From Methylocystis rosea (GTDB taxonomy: Bacteria; Pseudomonadota; Alphaproteobacteria; Rhizobiales; Beijerinckiaceae): DNA of 64,000 nt. Where the stretch lies: contig NZ_CP034086.1 in the NCBI RefSeq assembly GCF_003855495.1, forward strand, positions 1,178,001 to 1,242,000, read 5' to 3'. This document shows positions 53,260-63,030 of the stretch, in pieces. The stretch's first letter is position 1, and every line of letters starts with the position of its first letter. A program made the position numbers and the translations under genes. Below the pieces are notes generated by a model that did no database searches, was not told where the DNA came from, and was given only the letters and a program-made list of their open reading frames with translations.

Positions 53260-54357
53260 TCACAGGCTGATGCGCACGGCCACAATCGCCTGCCAGTTTC
53301 GAAACAATTGAGGGCCATTGAGATTTTGATAAATCGGCATGCCCGCCTCAATTGCGAAAGTGGCCCGATCCAATCCGAGAAGGCTTCCGGCGATCGTCGC
53401 CCCGCCATAAAGCTCGACGCGCTGCCCGCCGTAAAAGAAGGGGTTGGCCGACTGCGATTTGCCGTCGATTTTCGGATCGAACCCGCGAATAGGGCCTCGG
53501 GTCGTGCCGGTCACGCGCAGCGTCGTCGTCAATTCCGGGATCCATGAATATCCGATCCAGCCGTGGAGGTCGTGAAGATCGCCGTAACGGTAGCCCTCCG
53601 GATTTGACGCCAAGGGCCAGCGTCCGCGATAGGCGATTCCCCATGAGTAGGGTCCGATCACGCCGCCATAGGTGAAGCCGGGAAGAAAATCATAGGTCCC
53701 CGTGCCGGGCTGCATCGAATAGAAGGCGCGCACTGTCCCATAGGCGCCGTCGCTGAGAAGCAGCCTGAACTGGGATTCATTGCTCCCTGTCGGAAACGTC
53801 AGTCCAAGCGAGATGAGAACGCGATGAACCTCGTCGCGATAGATGCGTAAGACCGCTGCGGCTTCGAGATCCGTGACGCCCGCGACCGTGGCGTAGCTTT
53901 GACCGAGAAAACGCGTTCCGCTCGGCGCGGCGTAGGTCAGCGCGGCGACTCTTTTTTCCACTGCGCCCGCCGCCAGGACGATCCCGAAATTTTCCGCCAC
54001 GCCGTAACTGAAGGAGATTGACTGGATGGTCGCGAAGACGCTCGAGGGGACCAGCCGGACGGGTTTCCTGGGGTCGAAAAACCATGGCGTGGTCGAAACA
54101 ATATATTCCGGCGATACGATTTTTGTCCCGATTCTTGAATTGGCGAGCCCCGTGAAGACGCCGGAAAACCCCACCGAAAATTTGCCGACCGCGGCGATAT
54201 CGGAGCCGAATACGCCAAGCGGAGCCGGCGGCGCCTTTTGCTTGGTTGGCGTCGGCGATACGTCTGGAACTCCGCCGCTGCCGCCCGCCTCTTGCGCAAG
54301 GGCGGTCGTGCTGAACAGCAACCCCATTACGGTCAACATTTTTCCGGGGAAACACAT
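53260..54357 (-). CDS. Outer-membrane channel-like protein
   Basis: A 365-residue exported protein with signal peptide (CFPGKMLTVMGLLFSTTALA) and a Pro/Gly-rich lead. Amphipathic beta strands such as GKFSVGFSGVFTGL, SISFSYGVAENFGIVLAAGA and GPYSWGIAYRGRWPLA alternate through the chain and it ends in a beta strand with terminal Leu (AIVAVRISL), consistent with an outer-membrane barrel. It resembles the transporter group often annotated near solvent or aromatic degradation genes. Met7 (54339) is an alternative start. The substrate is unknown. Confidence 0.65.
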   Translation of the reverse strand: MCFPGKMLTVMGLLFSTTALAQEAGGSGGVPDVSPTPTKQKAPPAPLGVFGSDIAAVGKFSVGFSGVFTGLANSRIGTKIVSPEYIVSTTPWFFDPRKPVRLVPSSVFATIQSISFSYGVAENFGIVLAAGAVEKRVAALTYAAPSGTRFLGQSYATVAGVTDLEAAAVLRIYRDEVHRVLISLGLTFPTGSNESQFRLLLSDGAYGTVRAFYSMQPGTGTYDFLPGFTYGGVIGPYSWGIAYRGRWPLASNPEGYRYGDLHDLHGWIGYSWIPELTTTLRVTGTTRGPIRGFDPKIDGKSQSANPFFYGGQRVELYGGATIAGSLLGLDRATFAIEAGMPIYQNLNGPQLFRNWQAIVAVRISL

Positions 54358-54451
54358 CTCGTCACCGCCGGGAACTCGACAACCCTCGGATCAGTGCAGT
54401 ACGCGCTGACCCTGTAGCGCGTCTGGCATAAGGCGCTTCTTAAACGTCCTA

Positions 54452-56791
54452 ATGACTTGGCCTGCGAGAGGCTTGGCGAGAGCCGCTTTTTCCAGCGTTG
54501 TTGCCGCACTGTCACGGACACATGCTGCTTTAGGCAGACCGCCTCAGCAGGGGCTCAGATTTCCGAGTGGTAGAGTGACTTCGACAACTGCAGCCAAACG
54601 GTCAGGGGCCGCACGCCCTCGGCTGGCAGCTCGCGCCTTCGACGCGACAACGTCGAATGATCCAGGGCGTTTTGTCAATCGCGAATTGTCCTGGCTTGCC
54701 TTCAATCGACGCGTTCTCGAAGAGGCGTCCAACGAATCTCATCCGCTGCTCGAGCGGCTGAGGTTTTTGGCGATCTCGGCGAGCAATCTCGACGAATTTT
54801 TCATGGTCCGAGTGTCAGGTGTCATCGAGCAAATTGAGCGCGGCCAGACGCCGGGAATGGATGGTCTGACGCCGTCCGAGCTGCTCGCCCGCATTTTCGA
54901 GTCGACCGATAAAATGAGCCGCGACCAGGAAATGACCTGGCGATTGTTGCGCGAGCAACTCGAAGGCGTCGGCGTCACGCTGCTGGAGCGCGCCGATTGG
55001 ACGAGCGCGGATCTTGACCGGCTCGACGCTCACTTCAATAGCCACATTTTTCCCGTGGTGACGCCCATCGCGATCGACCCGTCGCACCCCTTTCCCTTCA
55101 TCCCCAATCTGGAATTGTCCCTAGCTGCGCAACTGGTTCGGGAGAACGATGGGCGCGACCTCACGGGTCTCGTGCGCATTCCGGGAACGCTGACGCGATT
55201 CGTACGCCTCGACGACGGTCCGAATGACGCACTGCGTTTCGCGCGCATTGAGGACGTCATCGCACAATTTCTCGACCGGCTGTTTCCCGGTTGCGTGATC
55301 GGCGCGCTCGGCCTGTTCCGAGTCGTTCGCGATCTCGACATCGAATTCGCGGAGGAAGCGGAGGATCTCATCCGCGAATTCGAGGCGGCCATCAAAGAAC
55401 GCCGGCGAGGCTGCGTCATACGTCTTGAAGTCAATTCGTCCATGCCCTTGGCGCTGCGCGATTTTGTCGCGTCGCAGGTCGATGTTTCGCCAAGGGGGAT
55501 GATCGTTCAAAGCGAAAAACTAGGTTTGAGCAGTCTTTCGCAGATCGTCGGCGTCGACCGACCGGAGCTGAAGTTTCCAGCTTTTTCGCCGCGCCATCCC
55601 GAACGCGTCAGCGAATTCGACGGAGACTGTTTCGTAGCGATCCACGCGAAGGACATCGTCGTTCATCATCCTTACGAGTCCTTCGACGTCGTCGTGACTT
55701 TCCTCCAGCAGGCGGCGCGCGACCCCAGGGTCGTGTCGATCAAGCAGACGCTCTATCGGACCTCGTCGGACAGCCCGATCGTTCATGCGCTCATCGAGGC
55801 GGCTGAGAACGGCAAATCGGTGACCGCGCTCATCGAGCTCAAAGCGCGTTTTGACGAAGAAGCCAATATTCGCTGGGCGCGCACCTTGGAGCGCGCCGGC
55901 GCTCAGGTGGTCTTCGGATTCCCCGAACTAAAGACTCACGCCAAGCTCTGCATGGTCGTTCGCGAAGAAGAGCATGGCGCGGTCACGACTTATTGCCACG
56001 TCGGCACGGGCAATTATCATCCGGTCACGGCGCGCATCTATACGGATCTCTCCGCCTTCACCGCCAATCCGGCGATCGGGCGCGATGTCGCGCGGATCTT
56101 TCATTACATCACCGGCTCGGGCGTTCTGGCGCCTCTCGAGCGGATGTTCGTGACGCCGATCACAGCGAAGCAGCGGCTGCTCGAACATATTCAACGCGAA
56201 GCGGAACATGCGGCCGCCGGGCGGCCCGCCGCGATTTGGGCGAAGTGCAATTCCCTCGCCGATCCGGAGATCATCGACGCGCTTTATCAAGCGAGCGCCG
56301 CGGGGGTCGCCATCGAACTCGTCGTCAGGGGCATCTGTTGTCTAAGGCCCGGCGTGAAGGCCCTATCTGAGAACATCCGCGTGAAATCGATCGTCGGACG
56401 GTTTCTCGAACATTCACGCATCTACGCTTTTGGCGACGGCCACGGTCTGCCTCATAAAGAGGCGGCGGTCTATATTTCTTCGGCTGACCTGATGCCGCGC
56501 AATCTCGACCGGCGTGTCGAAACGCTGTTCCCGATCACGAACGAGACGCTGCACGAACAGATTCTGGAACAGGTGCTGCTCGCCAATTTCCTCGACAATG
56601 TTCAAAGTTGGCGCGTTCTTGAGGACGGTTCGAGCCGGCGCATGACGCCGCCGGAAGGCGAAGGACGCTTCAGCGCGCAAGAGTATTTCCTGGACAATCC
56701 GAGCCTTTCAGGCCGCGGCGAGGCGCTGCGAGCTTCAGCCCCGCAGCGTTTGACGAAGGATGAGGAGTCGATCGAAAGCGCCGCGGAATAG
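54452..56791 (+). CDS. ppk1: Polyphosphate kinase 1
   Basis: Up to 779 residues. PPK1 signatures begin at about residue 75: [47 protein letters not shown]. Later come [45 protein letters not shown] and KTHAKL with the phospho-acceptor His496, then [19 protein letters not shown]. The enzyme makes polyphosphate from ATP. The first 70 residues are not conserved; GTG 54575 would give 738 residues, nearer the usual length, but neither start has a good ribosome site. Polyphosphate and PHB granules often form together, which fits its place in this cluster. Confidence 0.92.
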   Translation: MTWPARGLARAAFSSVVAALSRTHAALGRPPQQGLRFPSGRVTSTTAAKRSGAARPRLAARAFDATTSNDPGRFVNRELSWLAFNRRVLEEASNESHPLLERLRFLAISASNLDEFFMVRVSGVIEQIERGQTPGMDGLTPSELLARIFESTDKMSRDQEMTWRLLREQLEGVGVTLLERADWTSADLDRLDAHFNSHIFPVVTPIAIDPSHPFPFIPNLELSLAAQLVRENDGRDLTGLVRIPGTLTRFVRLDDGPNDALRFARIEDVIAQFLDRLFPGCVIGALGLFRVVRDLDIEFAEEAEDLIREFEAAIKERRRGCVIRLEVNSSMPLALRDFVASQVDVSPRGMIVQSEKLGLSSLSQIVGVDRPELKFPAFSPRHPERVSEFDGDCFVAIHAKDIVVHHPYESFDVVVTFLQQAARDPRVVSIKQTLYRTSSDSPIVHALIEAAENGKSVTALIELKARFDEEANIRWARTLERAGAQVVFGFPELKTHAKLCMVVREEEHGAVTTYCHVGTGNYHPVTARIYTDLSAFTANPAIGRDVARIFHYITGSGVLAPLERMFVTPITAKQRLLEHIQREAEHAAAGRPAAIWAKCNSLADPEIIDALYQASAAGVAIELVVRGICCLRPGVKALSENIRVKSIVGRFLEHSRIYAFGDGHGLPHKEAAVYISSADLMPRNLDRRVETLFPITNETLHEQILEQVLLANFLDNVQSWRVLEDGSSRRMTPPEGEGRFSAQEYFLDNPSLSGRGEALRASAPQRLTKDEESIESAAE

Positions 56792-57005
56792 CAAACCTAT
56801 CGCGTTTGATCTTCGCTCAGCGTTCAAAGCCTTTAAATTTCGTCTCTCGGGCAAAGTTCACGGCCACGTCATTTACGCGGCCTAACTTGAACCGTATCGA
56901 CGGGGATCGTTGAAAAGATCAGCAGCCGCGATCCAGCACAGCCCGCGAGATCAAGAACGCGGTAAAACGCCGTCGCGACACTCCATTCTCATGCGAGGCG
57001 CCATT

Positions 57006-57833
57006 ATGAACGATGTCGCTCTACTCACTGACCCGCTACCCAAGGTTTGGAATCCCGAAAGCCGCATCGGAGACATGTTGCGCGGCAAACGAGGTCTTGT
57101 CGTCGGCGTCGCGAACGAGAATAGCATCGCCTTTGGATGCGCGTCTAAGCTGCGCGCCTTTGGCGCCGAACTGGCGGTGACTTACGCAAACGAGAAGTCC
57201 GAACGCTATGTTCGTCCGCTCGCCGAACAAATTCAGGCGAGCTTGATCATGCCTCTCAATGTCGAGCATCCCGGAGAGCTTAAGGCCGCTTTCGACCAGA
57301 TTCGCACTGAATGGGGACGGCTGGACTTTGTTATTCACTCCATCGCGTTTGCGCCGCGCGACGATCTTCATGGACGGGTGATCGACTGTTCGCTCCAAGG
57401 CTTTCAGCAAGCGATGCAAATCTCCTGCTATTCATTCATCGAAATGGCGCGTCTCGCCGAGCCGCTGATGACGGAAGGCGGGGCGATACTGACGATGAGC
57501 TATTATGGCGCCGACAAGGTCGTCAACCACTACAACATCATGGGTCCCGTCAAAGCCGCGTTGCAGGCGACGGTGCGTTATCTAGCCGCGGAACTCGGCG
57601 ACAAGGACATCCGCGTCTACGCGGTCTCGCCCGGTCCGCTGAAGACGCGCGCCGCCAGCGGCATCGCGCAGTTCGACGAACTCGTCGACGCGGCTGTCGC
57701 ACGCAGCCCCGCGCATCGACTCGTCGACATCGCCGAAGTTGGGCGCGTCGTCGCCTTCCTCGTTGGAGGCGGCGCGTCCGGAATGACTGGCGACACGATC
57801 TATGTGGACGCTGGCCTGCACAACGTCGCCTGA
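57006..57833 (+). CDS. fabI: Enoyl-ACP reductase, FabI type
   Basis: A 275-residue NADH-dependent enoyl-ACP reductase. VVGVANENSIAFGCA (32-46) is the FabI cofactor motif, Tyr176 and Lys183 in HYNIMGPVKAALQ correspond to the E. coli catalytic pair Tyr156/Lys163, and the C-terminus ends GASGMTGDTIYVDAGLHNVA. The upstream frame is longer, but homology begins at this ATG and GAGG lies 8 bases before it. It precedes the CoA-transferase genes by 10 bases, so it is likely a paralogue co-expressed with PHB-type genes rather than the main fatty-acid gene. Confidence 0.9.
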   Translation: MNDVALLTDPLPKVWNPESRIGDMLRGKRGLVVGVANENSIAFGCASKLRAFGAELAVTYANEKSERYVRPLAEQIQASLIMPLNVEHPGELKAAFDQIRTEWGRLDFVIHSIAFAPRDDLHGRVIDCSLQGFQQAMQISCYSFIEMARLAEPLMTEGGAILTMSYYGADKVVNHYNIMGPVKAALQATVRYLAAELGDKDIRVYAVSPGPLKTRAASGIAQFDELVDAAVARSPAHRLVDIAEVGRVVAFLVGGGASGMTGDTIYVDAGLHNVA

Positions 57834-57843
57834 GGAGCACATA

Positions 57844-58497
57844 ATGCAAGACGGCATTTCGGCTGAAAGGGCGGCGGCGATGATCCCTGACGGCGCCAGC
57901 GTCATGTTCGGCGGTTTCTTGGGCGTCGGCTCTCCGGATCGTGTGATCGACGCTTTAGTGGCGCGCGGCGCGCGGGGGCTGACTCTGATCTGCAACGACA
58001 CCGCCTCGCCAGGAAGAGGCGTCGGCAAGCTCATCGAGGCCGGATGCGTCGCACACATCAAAGCGTCACACATCGGGACGAACCCGATTACGCAGAAGAA
58101 AATGATTTCGGGCGAAATTGAAGTCGAGCTTGTCCCGCAGGGAACCCTCGCTGAGCGAATTCGCGCCGGCGGCAGCGGGCTTGGCGGCGTATTGACGCGA
58201 ACAGGCGTCGGAACCGTCGTATCAGAAGGCAAGCAGGTGTTGGAAATCGACGGCGAGAGCTTTCTGCTCGAGATGCCGTTGCGCGCCGATTTCGCGCTGC
58301 TGCGTGCGCATGAGGCGGATCATTTCGGCAATCTTACCTACCGGCTGACGGCGGCGAACTTCAATCCGGTGATGGCCTTCGCCGCTGACTGCGTCATTGC
58401 CGAGCCCGAAGAGATCGTTCCGGTCGGCGTGATCCCGCCGGACGCCGTGCGCACGCCTGGCGTGCTCGTGCATCATCTCGTGAGGAGGCCGCAGTGA
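57844..58497 (+). CDS. CoA transferase subunit A (3-oxoacid type)
   Basis: A 217-residue alpha subunit of a family I CoA transferase. It starts DGISAERAAAMIPDGASVMFGGFLGVGSPDRVIDALVARG, then GTNPITQKKMISGEIEVELVPQGTLAERIRAGGSGLGGVLTRTGVGT, both well conserved. GGAG precedes the ATG by 5-8 bases. It would exchange CoA between succinyl-CoA or acetyl-CoA and acetoacetate (Sco/Ato type), linking BdhA product to central metabolism. The start of subunit B overlaps its end, and fabI ends 10 bases before, so fabI-A-B form an operon. Confidence 0.92.
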   Translation: MQDGISAERAAAMIPDGASVMFGGFLGVGSPDRVIDALVARGARGLTLICNDTASPGRGVGKLIEAGCVAHIKASHIGTNPITQKKMISGEIEVELVPQGTLAERIRAGGSGLGGVLTRTGVGTVVSEGKQVLEIDGESFLLEMPLRADFALLRAHEADHFGNLTYRLTAANFNPVMAFAADCVIAEPEEIVPVGVIPPDAVRTPGVLVHHLVRRPQ

Positions 58498-59171
58498 TGG
58501 ACGCTAAAGAGGTCATCGCGCGTCGGGTCGCTCTCGAATTGCGTGACCGCACCCTGGTAAATTTGGGCATCGGTCTGCCCACGCTCGTTGCGTGCTACGT
58601 GCCCTCGGGAATCTCGGTGGCGTTTCAGAGCGAAAACGGCATTATCGGCTTTGGCGAGCCGCCGCCGGATGGTCTGGAGGATCCTTACCTCACAGACGCC
58701 GGGGGCGGATACATTTCCGCTCTCCCCGGAGCCGCCGCATTTGACAGCGCGATCAGTTTTGCGCTGATCCGGGGCGGACATCTGGACATGACCGTTCTCG
58801 GCGGCCTGCAAGTCGATTCAAGCGGCCGTCTCGCGAACTGGATGGCGCCCGGCAAACTCGTCCCAGGCATGGGCGGCGCAATGGACCTCGTCGCCGGCGC
58901 GAAGCGCGTCATCGTCGCCATGCAACACACGGCCAAGGGGCAACCAAAAATCGTCGAGGCTCTAACGCTTCCGCCCACGGCGGCGCGGCGCATCAGCCTC
59001 ATCGTCACCGAACTGGCGGTGATCGAGCCTACAGACGAGGGGCTGGTATTGCGGGAGCGGGCGCCCGGCGTAAGCGTGGACACGGTCGTCGCAAGCACGG
59101 GAGCCAAGCTGTTGCTCGACGGCGATACGCCGACAATGCCGATCGTTTCGCCTGAGCGCGTGGCCGCCTGA
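58497..59171 (+). CDS. CoA transferase subunit B (3-oxoacid type)
   Basis: A 224-residue beta subunit; GTG just before ATG is an alternative start. The catalytic Glu is in SENGIIGFG (about residue 46), which forms the glutamyl-CoA intermediate. Other conserved parts are VNLGIGLPT near 23-31, FDSAISFALIRGGHLDMTVLGGLQVD and MGGAMDLVAGAKRVIVAMQHTAKG. The two subunits make a heterotetramer. It overlaps subunit A and is followed by the second DUF3141 gene after about 70 bases. Confidence 0.93.
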   Translation: MDAKEVIARRVALELRDRTLVNLGIGLPTLVACYVPSGISVAFQSENGIIGFGEPPPDGLEDPYLTDAGGGYISALPGAAAFDSAISFALIRGGHLDMTVLGGLQVDSSGRLANWMAPGKLVPGMGGAMDLVAGAKRVIVAMQHTAKGQPKIVEALTLPPTAARRISLIVTELAVIEPTDEGLVLRERAPGVSVDTVVASTGAKLLLDGDTPTMPIVSPERVAA

Positions 59172-59243
59172 GGCGCACGCGTCCGCCCCGTGGTCGACAC
59201 CGCTGCCGCATCGCTGCCGAGCGATCCTTTTGGAGAGCCTGCC

Positions 59244-61601
59244 ATGTTGAACGTCTCGCCTAGAAATTTGGCCTCCTTCGACGTGGATGACAAATCGGGC
59301 GCTGCGCAAAAAGGAGCTCTCCTCAATGGCGACCTATCGAAGTTGGCGGAGCTGGCTCAATCTCTCGTCGAACTGAGCGGCAGTCATTTCGAGAAGATCG
59401 CCTCCAGCTATGGCGACGCCTCGCGCACACACCTTGGCGAATGGCAGATCATAAGCCGCGAACTGTCGCAGTCAGGAGATCTGCCTGGGAAGTTCGCAGA
59501 ATATGTGACCGACGCCGGCCAACGCTGGATCTTGTTTCTCGACATCATGCGGGAAGTCGGGAATTTCGCCGTTGAGCAAATGGAGGGCGGCGAGCGGCTC
59601 GTCCTGGTTTACGACTTTAACGTCGTGATCGACGGCCGCACGCTCGAGCGCCCGACGAATTACTTGCTTGTGCAAATCCAGCCGCCCGAAGGCGTCCAGA
59701 CCGACCCGACGTTGCGTCCCTATATGATCATCGATCCGCGCGCGGGCCACGGAGCAGGGATCGGAGGCTTCAAGTCCGATAGTCAGGTCGGCGTCGCTCT
59801 TGCGCATGGCCATCCTGTCTATTTCGTGATCTTCCTTCCCAAGCCTCAGCCCGGTCAGACCTTGGCCGATGTTTGCATGGCCGAAGGCGCTTTCGTGCGC
59901 GAGATCGCCAAACGTCATCCCGTCGCGCCTCGGCCGGTGATCATCGGCAATTGCCAGGGCGGCTGGGCGGCAATGCTGCTTGCCGCGTCCAATCCCGATC
60001 TGACTGGCCCAGTGGTCGCGTCCGGCGCGCCTCTCAGTTACTGGGCGGGCGTGCGGGGAAAGAATCCGCTCCGCTATTCAGGAGGCCTTGCGTTCGGCGC
60101 GCTGCCGGCTGTGATCACGTCGGACATTGGCAATGGCGTTTTCGATGGCGCGCATCTGGTCCTCAACTTCGAGTTGATGAACCCGCACAACACCTGGTGG
60201 TCAAAATATTACGACGTGTTCGCAAAAGCGGACACCGAAGGGCCGCGTTTCAAGGGGTTCGAACGGTGGTGGTCGACCTTCTATTTCATGAACGAGGCCG
60301 AGATCCGCTGGATCGTCGAAAATCTGTTTATCGGCAACAAGCTTCAAGGCAGTCAGGCATTCCTCGGCGGGCGCGCCCCAGTAGACTTAAGGAAAATCAA
60401 AGCTCCCATCATTGTGTTCGCCAGCCAAGGCGACGACATCACGCCGCCGCAGCAGGCCTTGAACTGGATTCCGGTGGTCTATGGCGACGAGCGCGAAATA
60501 CGGGCGCGCGGCCAGCGGATCGTCTACATGGTCCACGAGGACGTCGGCCATCTGGGCATTTTTGTATCGGCCAAAGTCGCACAAAAACAGCACGACAGAA
60601 TCGTCACGACGTTGGAGATGATCGAATCCCTGGCGCCCGGCCTTTATGAGATGCGCATCGAGAAAAAGACTGGTGAAGGCACGAGCGCCTACTACGTCAT
60701 GTCCTGCGAAGAAAGGGGCGTCGCCGATATCCGCGCGCTGGATGATGGCGCTGGCGACGAGAAGTCTTTTGCGTTGGTCGCGCGTTTGTCGGAATTCTGG
60801 GTCAATGCATACGAGTTCGGAGCGCGTCCCTACGTCAAGGCGCTGGCTTCGCCGGCCCTCGCGGACGCATTGGTATGGTCGCATCCGCTCCGCGCGCGCC
60901 GCTACCTGTTATCGGACAAGAATCCGGCGGTGGCGCCGATCGGGACTTTCGCCGAGACGGTGCGCAAAGAGCGCAAGCCCGCGGATCCGTCCAACCCCTT
61001 CCTGAAGAGCGAGGCGTTGGCCGCCGGCTTGATCGAGCAAACATTGAAGTTCTGGAGCGACGTCGGCGCCGCCGCCAAGGAACTGATGTTTATCAGCCTC
61101 TATGCAAACCCGTTCCTGATGCGGATGAATGAAGGATACACGCCCGAAACGGACGCCAAGCTTGGCGAAACGCTGCGCGAATTGCCAGAGGTGGAGGCTG
61201 CGCTCGCAAAAATTGATCAGGGTGGCTTCGCCGAGGCGGTCGTCCGCATGCTGATCCTGATGGCCCGCTCGCGCGGCGCGGTGCGCCAAAGCAGGCTTGA
61301 GCGATCCAACCTCGTCCTCCGATCGACGGAGCCGTTCAAGAGCCTCGGGGACGAACTCCGCTCAGCCATAATTCATGAGCAGACGCTCATCATCGACTTC
61401 GAGCCCGACGCCGCGATTGCGGTGTTGCCCAAGATGTTGCCGACATTGGAAGAACGCCAGCGCGCGATCGCGCTCGTTGAAGAAATCGCCGGCGATCCAT
61501 TGGAGATGGCCGAAGCGACGGCAAGGCTAATCGCTGTTCTGCGCGAGACGCTGCAAACGCAAGCGCTTGTTGAGCCGCGAGAAAAGTCCCTGCAAGCTTG
61601 A
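59244..61601 (+). CDS. DUF3141 protein, PhaC-like alpha/beta hydrolase (paralogue 2)
   Basis: A 785-residue paralogue of the protein at 49459. The motifs match in order and spacing: IIDPRAGHGAGIGGFKSDSQVGVAL, IIGNCQGGW with Cys237, SQGDDITPPQQALNWIPVVYGDE with likely Asp, and HEDVGHLGIFVSA with likely His. ATG 59244 follows GGAGAG at 8 bases; GTG 59190 would add 18 residues. It is 16 bases before the MaoC-phosphate acyltransferase gene. Known neighbourhood with phosphotransacetylase and acetate kinase suggests a role in acyl-CoA or PHB turnover; a cysteine acyltransferase or depolymerase activity is possible but unproven. Confidence 0.87.
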   Translation: MLNVSPRNLASFDVDDKSGAAQKGALLNGDLSKLAELAQSLVELSGSHFEKIASSYGDASRTHLGEWQIISRELSQSGDLPGKFAEYVTDAGQRWILFLDIMREVGNFAVEQMEGGERLVLVYDFNVVIDGRTLERPTNYLLVQIQPPEGVQTDPTLRPYMIIDPRAGHGAGIGGFKSDSQVGVALAHGHPVYFVIFLPKPQPGQTLADVCMAEGAFVREIAKRHPVAPRPVIIGNCQGGWAAMLLAASNPDLTGPVVASGAPLSYWAGVRGKNPLRYSGGLAFGALPAVITSDIGNGVFDGAHLVLNFELMNPHNTWWSKYYDVFAKADTEGPRFKGFERWWSTFYFMNEAEIRWIVENLFIGNKLQGSQAFLGGRAPVDLRKIKAPIIVFASQGDDITPPQQALNWIPVVYGDEREIRARGQRIVYMVHEDVGHLGIFVSAKVAQKQHDRIVTTLEMIESLAPGLYEMRIEKKTGEGTSAYYVMSCEERGVADIRALDDGAGDEKSFALVARLSEFWVNAYEFGARPYVKALASPALADALVWSHPLRARRYLLSDKNPAVAPIGTFAETVRKERKPADPSNPFLKSEALAAGLIEQTLKFWSDVGAAAKELMFISLYANPFLMRMNEGYTPETDAKLGETLRELPEVEAALAKIDQGGFAEAVVRMLILMARSRGAVRQSRLERSNLVLRSTEPFKSLGDELRSAIIHEQTLIIDFEPDAAIAVLPKMLPTLEERQRAIALVEEIAGDPLEMAEATARLIAVLRETLQTQALVEPREKSLQA

Positions 61602-61617
61602 AGCAAGAGTTAGAGAT

Positions 61618-63030
61618 ATGCGCTCGAACAAGCTCTTCAATGAATTAGCGGTGGGGCAGGAAGCGTCGATCGCCAGAGTCGTCGCGCCCGAGGACTTCAT
61701 CGTGTTTGCCCACGCCAGCGGCAACCTCAATCCCGCCCACCTTCCGGACGAGAAAAATGATCGAGGTTCGGAAGCGGTGGCCCCCGCAATGTGGGTCGGT
61801 TCGCTTTTTTCCGCAGTTCTCGGCAATTTACTGCCGGGCGCCGGAACGAGCTATCTGTCGCAGACCCTTCGGTTCAACGTCAGAGCCCATATCGGCGACT
61901 CGCTCCTCGTCTCGGTGCGAGTGGAGGAATTGCGACCGCCCTCGACCGTTATGCTGCGCACCCAGGTCCATCGTGGTTCCGAACTCGTTGTCGACGGTAT
62001 GGCCGAGGTGCTCGCCCCGACCATCCGGCAGACAATCGATGAAGAGGCGCTCCCTGGACTGACGCTGCAGCGCCATGTGCATATGGATCGGCTGCTTGCC
62101 GCCTGCGCTTCGCTGGCGGCTCTGCCAACGGCCGTCGTCGCTCCGGAGGAGGAAAATGCGTTGCTCGGCGCGCTCGCCGGCGCCCGCGAAAAGCTGATCG
62201 TGCCAATCCTCATCGGCGACGAAAAGAAAATTCGTAGCGTCGCCGCGTCTTGCGGCGCGGATCTTACGGGCATCGCCATCGAGAACGCCTGCAGTCATGA
62301 TGCTGCTGCGGCGCGAGCCGTCGAACTTGTGCATCAAGGCGCGGTGGCTGCAGTGATGAAAGGGCATCTTCACACCGACGAGTTGCTGAAACATGTGGTG
62401 AAATCGCAGGGCGGCTTGCGCGTTGGCCGCCGCATCAGCCACGTCTTCATCATGGATGCGCCGACGCTGAAACAGCTTGTGCTCGTCACTGATGCAGCAG
62501 TGAATATCGCTCCGACGCTCGAAGAAAAGGTCGACATCGTTCAGAATGCGATCGATCTCGGCATCGCCCTCGGGATCGATCGCCCAAAGGTCGGCGTTCT
62601 CTCCGCTGTCGAGACGGTCAATCCAAAAATTCAGTCGACTCTTGATGCGGCGGCTTTGTCGAAAATGGCTGAGCGCAATCAAATCCGGGGCGGCGACGTC
62701 GACGGGCCGTTGGCGATGGACAACGCCCTCAGCCTCACCGCCGCTCGCAGCAAAGGCATCCATTCGCTGGTTGCCGGTAGGGCGGATATTCTCGTCGTTC
62801 CCAACCTCGAATCGGGCAACATATTGGCGAAAGAGCTGACCTATGCGGCTCAGGCCGAAGGCGCCGGCCTGATCATCGGCGCAAAGGTTCCGATCCTATT
62901 GACGAGTCGCGCGGATGACGAACAATCCCGTCTGTTCTCCTGCGCCGTTGCGAGCCTCTATGCCCATTGGCTAGCGACGGGCCAAAGCGCAGTCGAAGCG
63001 GAAGAAGCCCTGCGGGAAGCCGCACAGTGA
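61618..63030 (+). CDS. MaoC/phosphate acyltransferase fusion with altered hydratase site
   Basis: A 470-residue two-domain protein. Residues 10-150 form a MaoC hot-dog domain (FVFAHASGNLNPAHL) and residues 160-470 a phosphate acetyl/butyryltransferase (VMKGHLHTDELLKHVVKSQGGLRVGRRISHVFIMDAP, ADILVVPNLESGNILAKELTYAA, IIGAKVPILLTSRAD). MaoC hydratases use Asp and His in SGDxNPxH; here Asp is Asn36 while His41 is kept, so hydratase activity may be lost. The second domain would make acetyl or butyryl phosphate from acyl-CoA. The stop overlaps the acetate kinase start. The start is chosen at ATG 61618. Confidence 0.9.
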   Translation: MRSNKLFNELAVGQEASIARVVAPEDFIVFAHASGNLNPAHLPDEKNDRGSEAVAPAMWVGSLFSAVLGNLLPGAGTSYLSQTLRFNVRAHIGDSLLVSVRVEELRPPSTVMLRTQVHRGSELVVDGMAEVLAPTIRQTIDEEALPGLTLQRHVHMDRLLAACASLAALPTAVVAPEEENALLGALAGAREKLIVPILIGDEKKIRSVAASCGADLTGIAIENACSHDAAAARAVELVHQGAVAAVMKGHLHTDELLKHVVKSQGGLRVGRRISHVFIMDAPTLKQLVLVTDAAVNIAPTLEEKVDIVQNAIDLGIALGIDRPKVGVLSAVETVNPKIQSTLDAAALSKMAERNQIRGGDVDGPLAMDNALSLTAARSKGIHSLVAGRADILVVPNLESGNILAKELTYAAQAEGAGLIIGAKVPILLTSRADDEQSRLFSCAVASLYAHWLATGQSAVEAEEALREAAQ

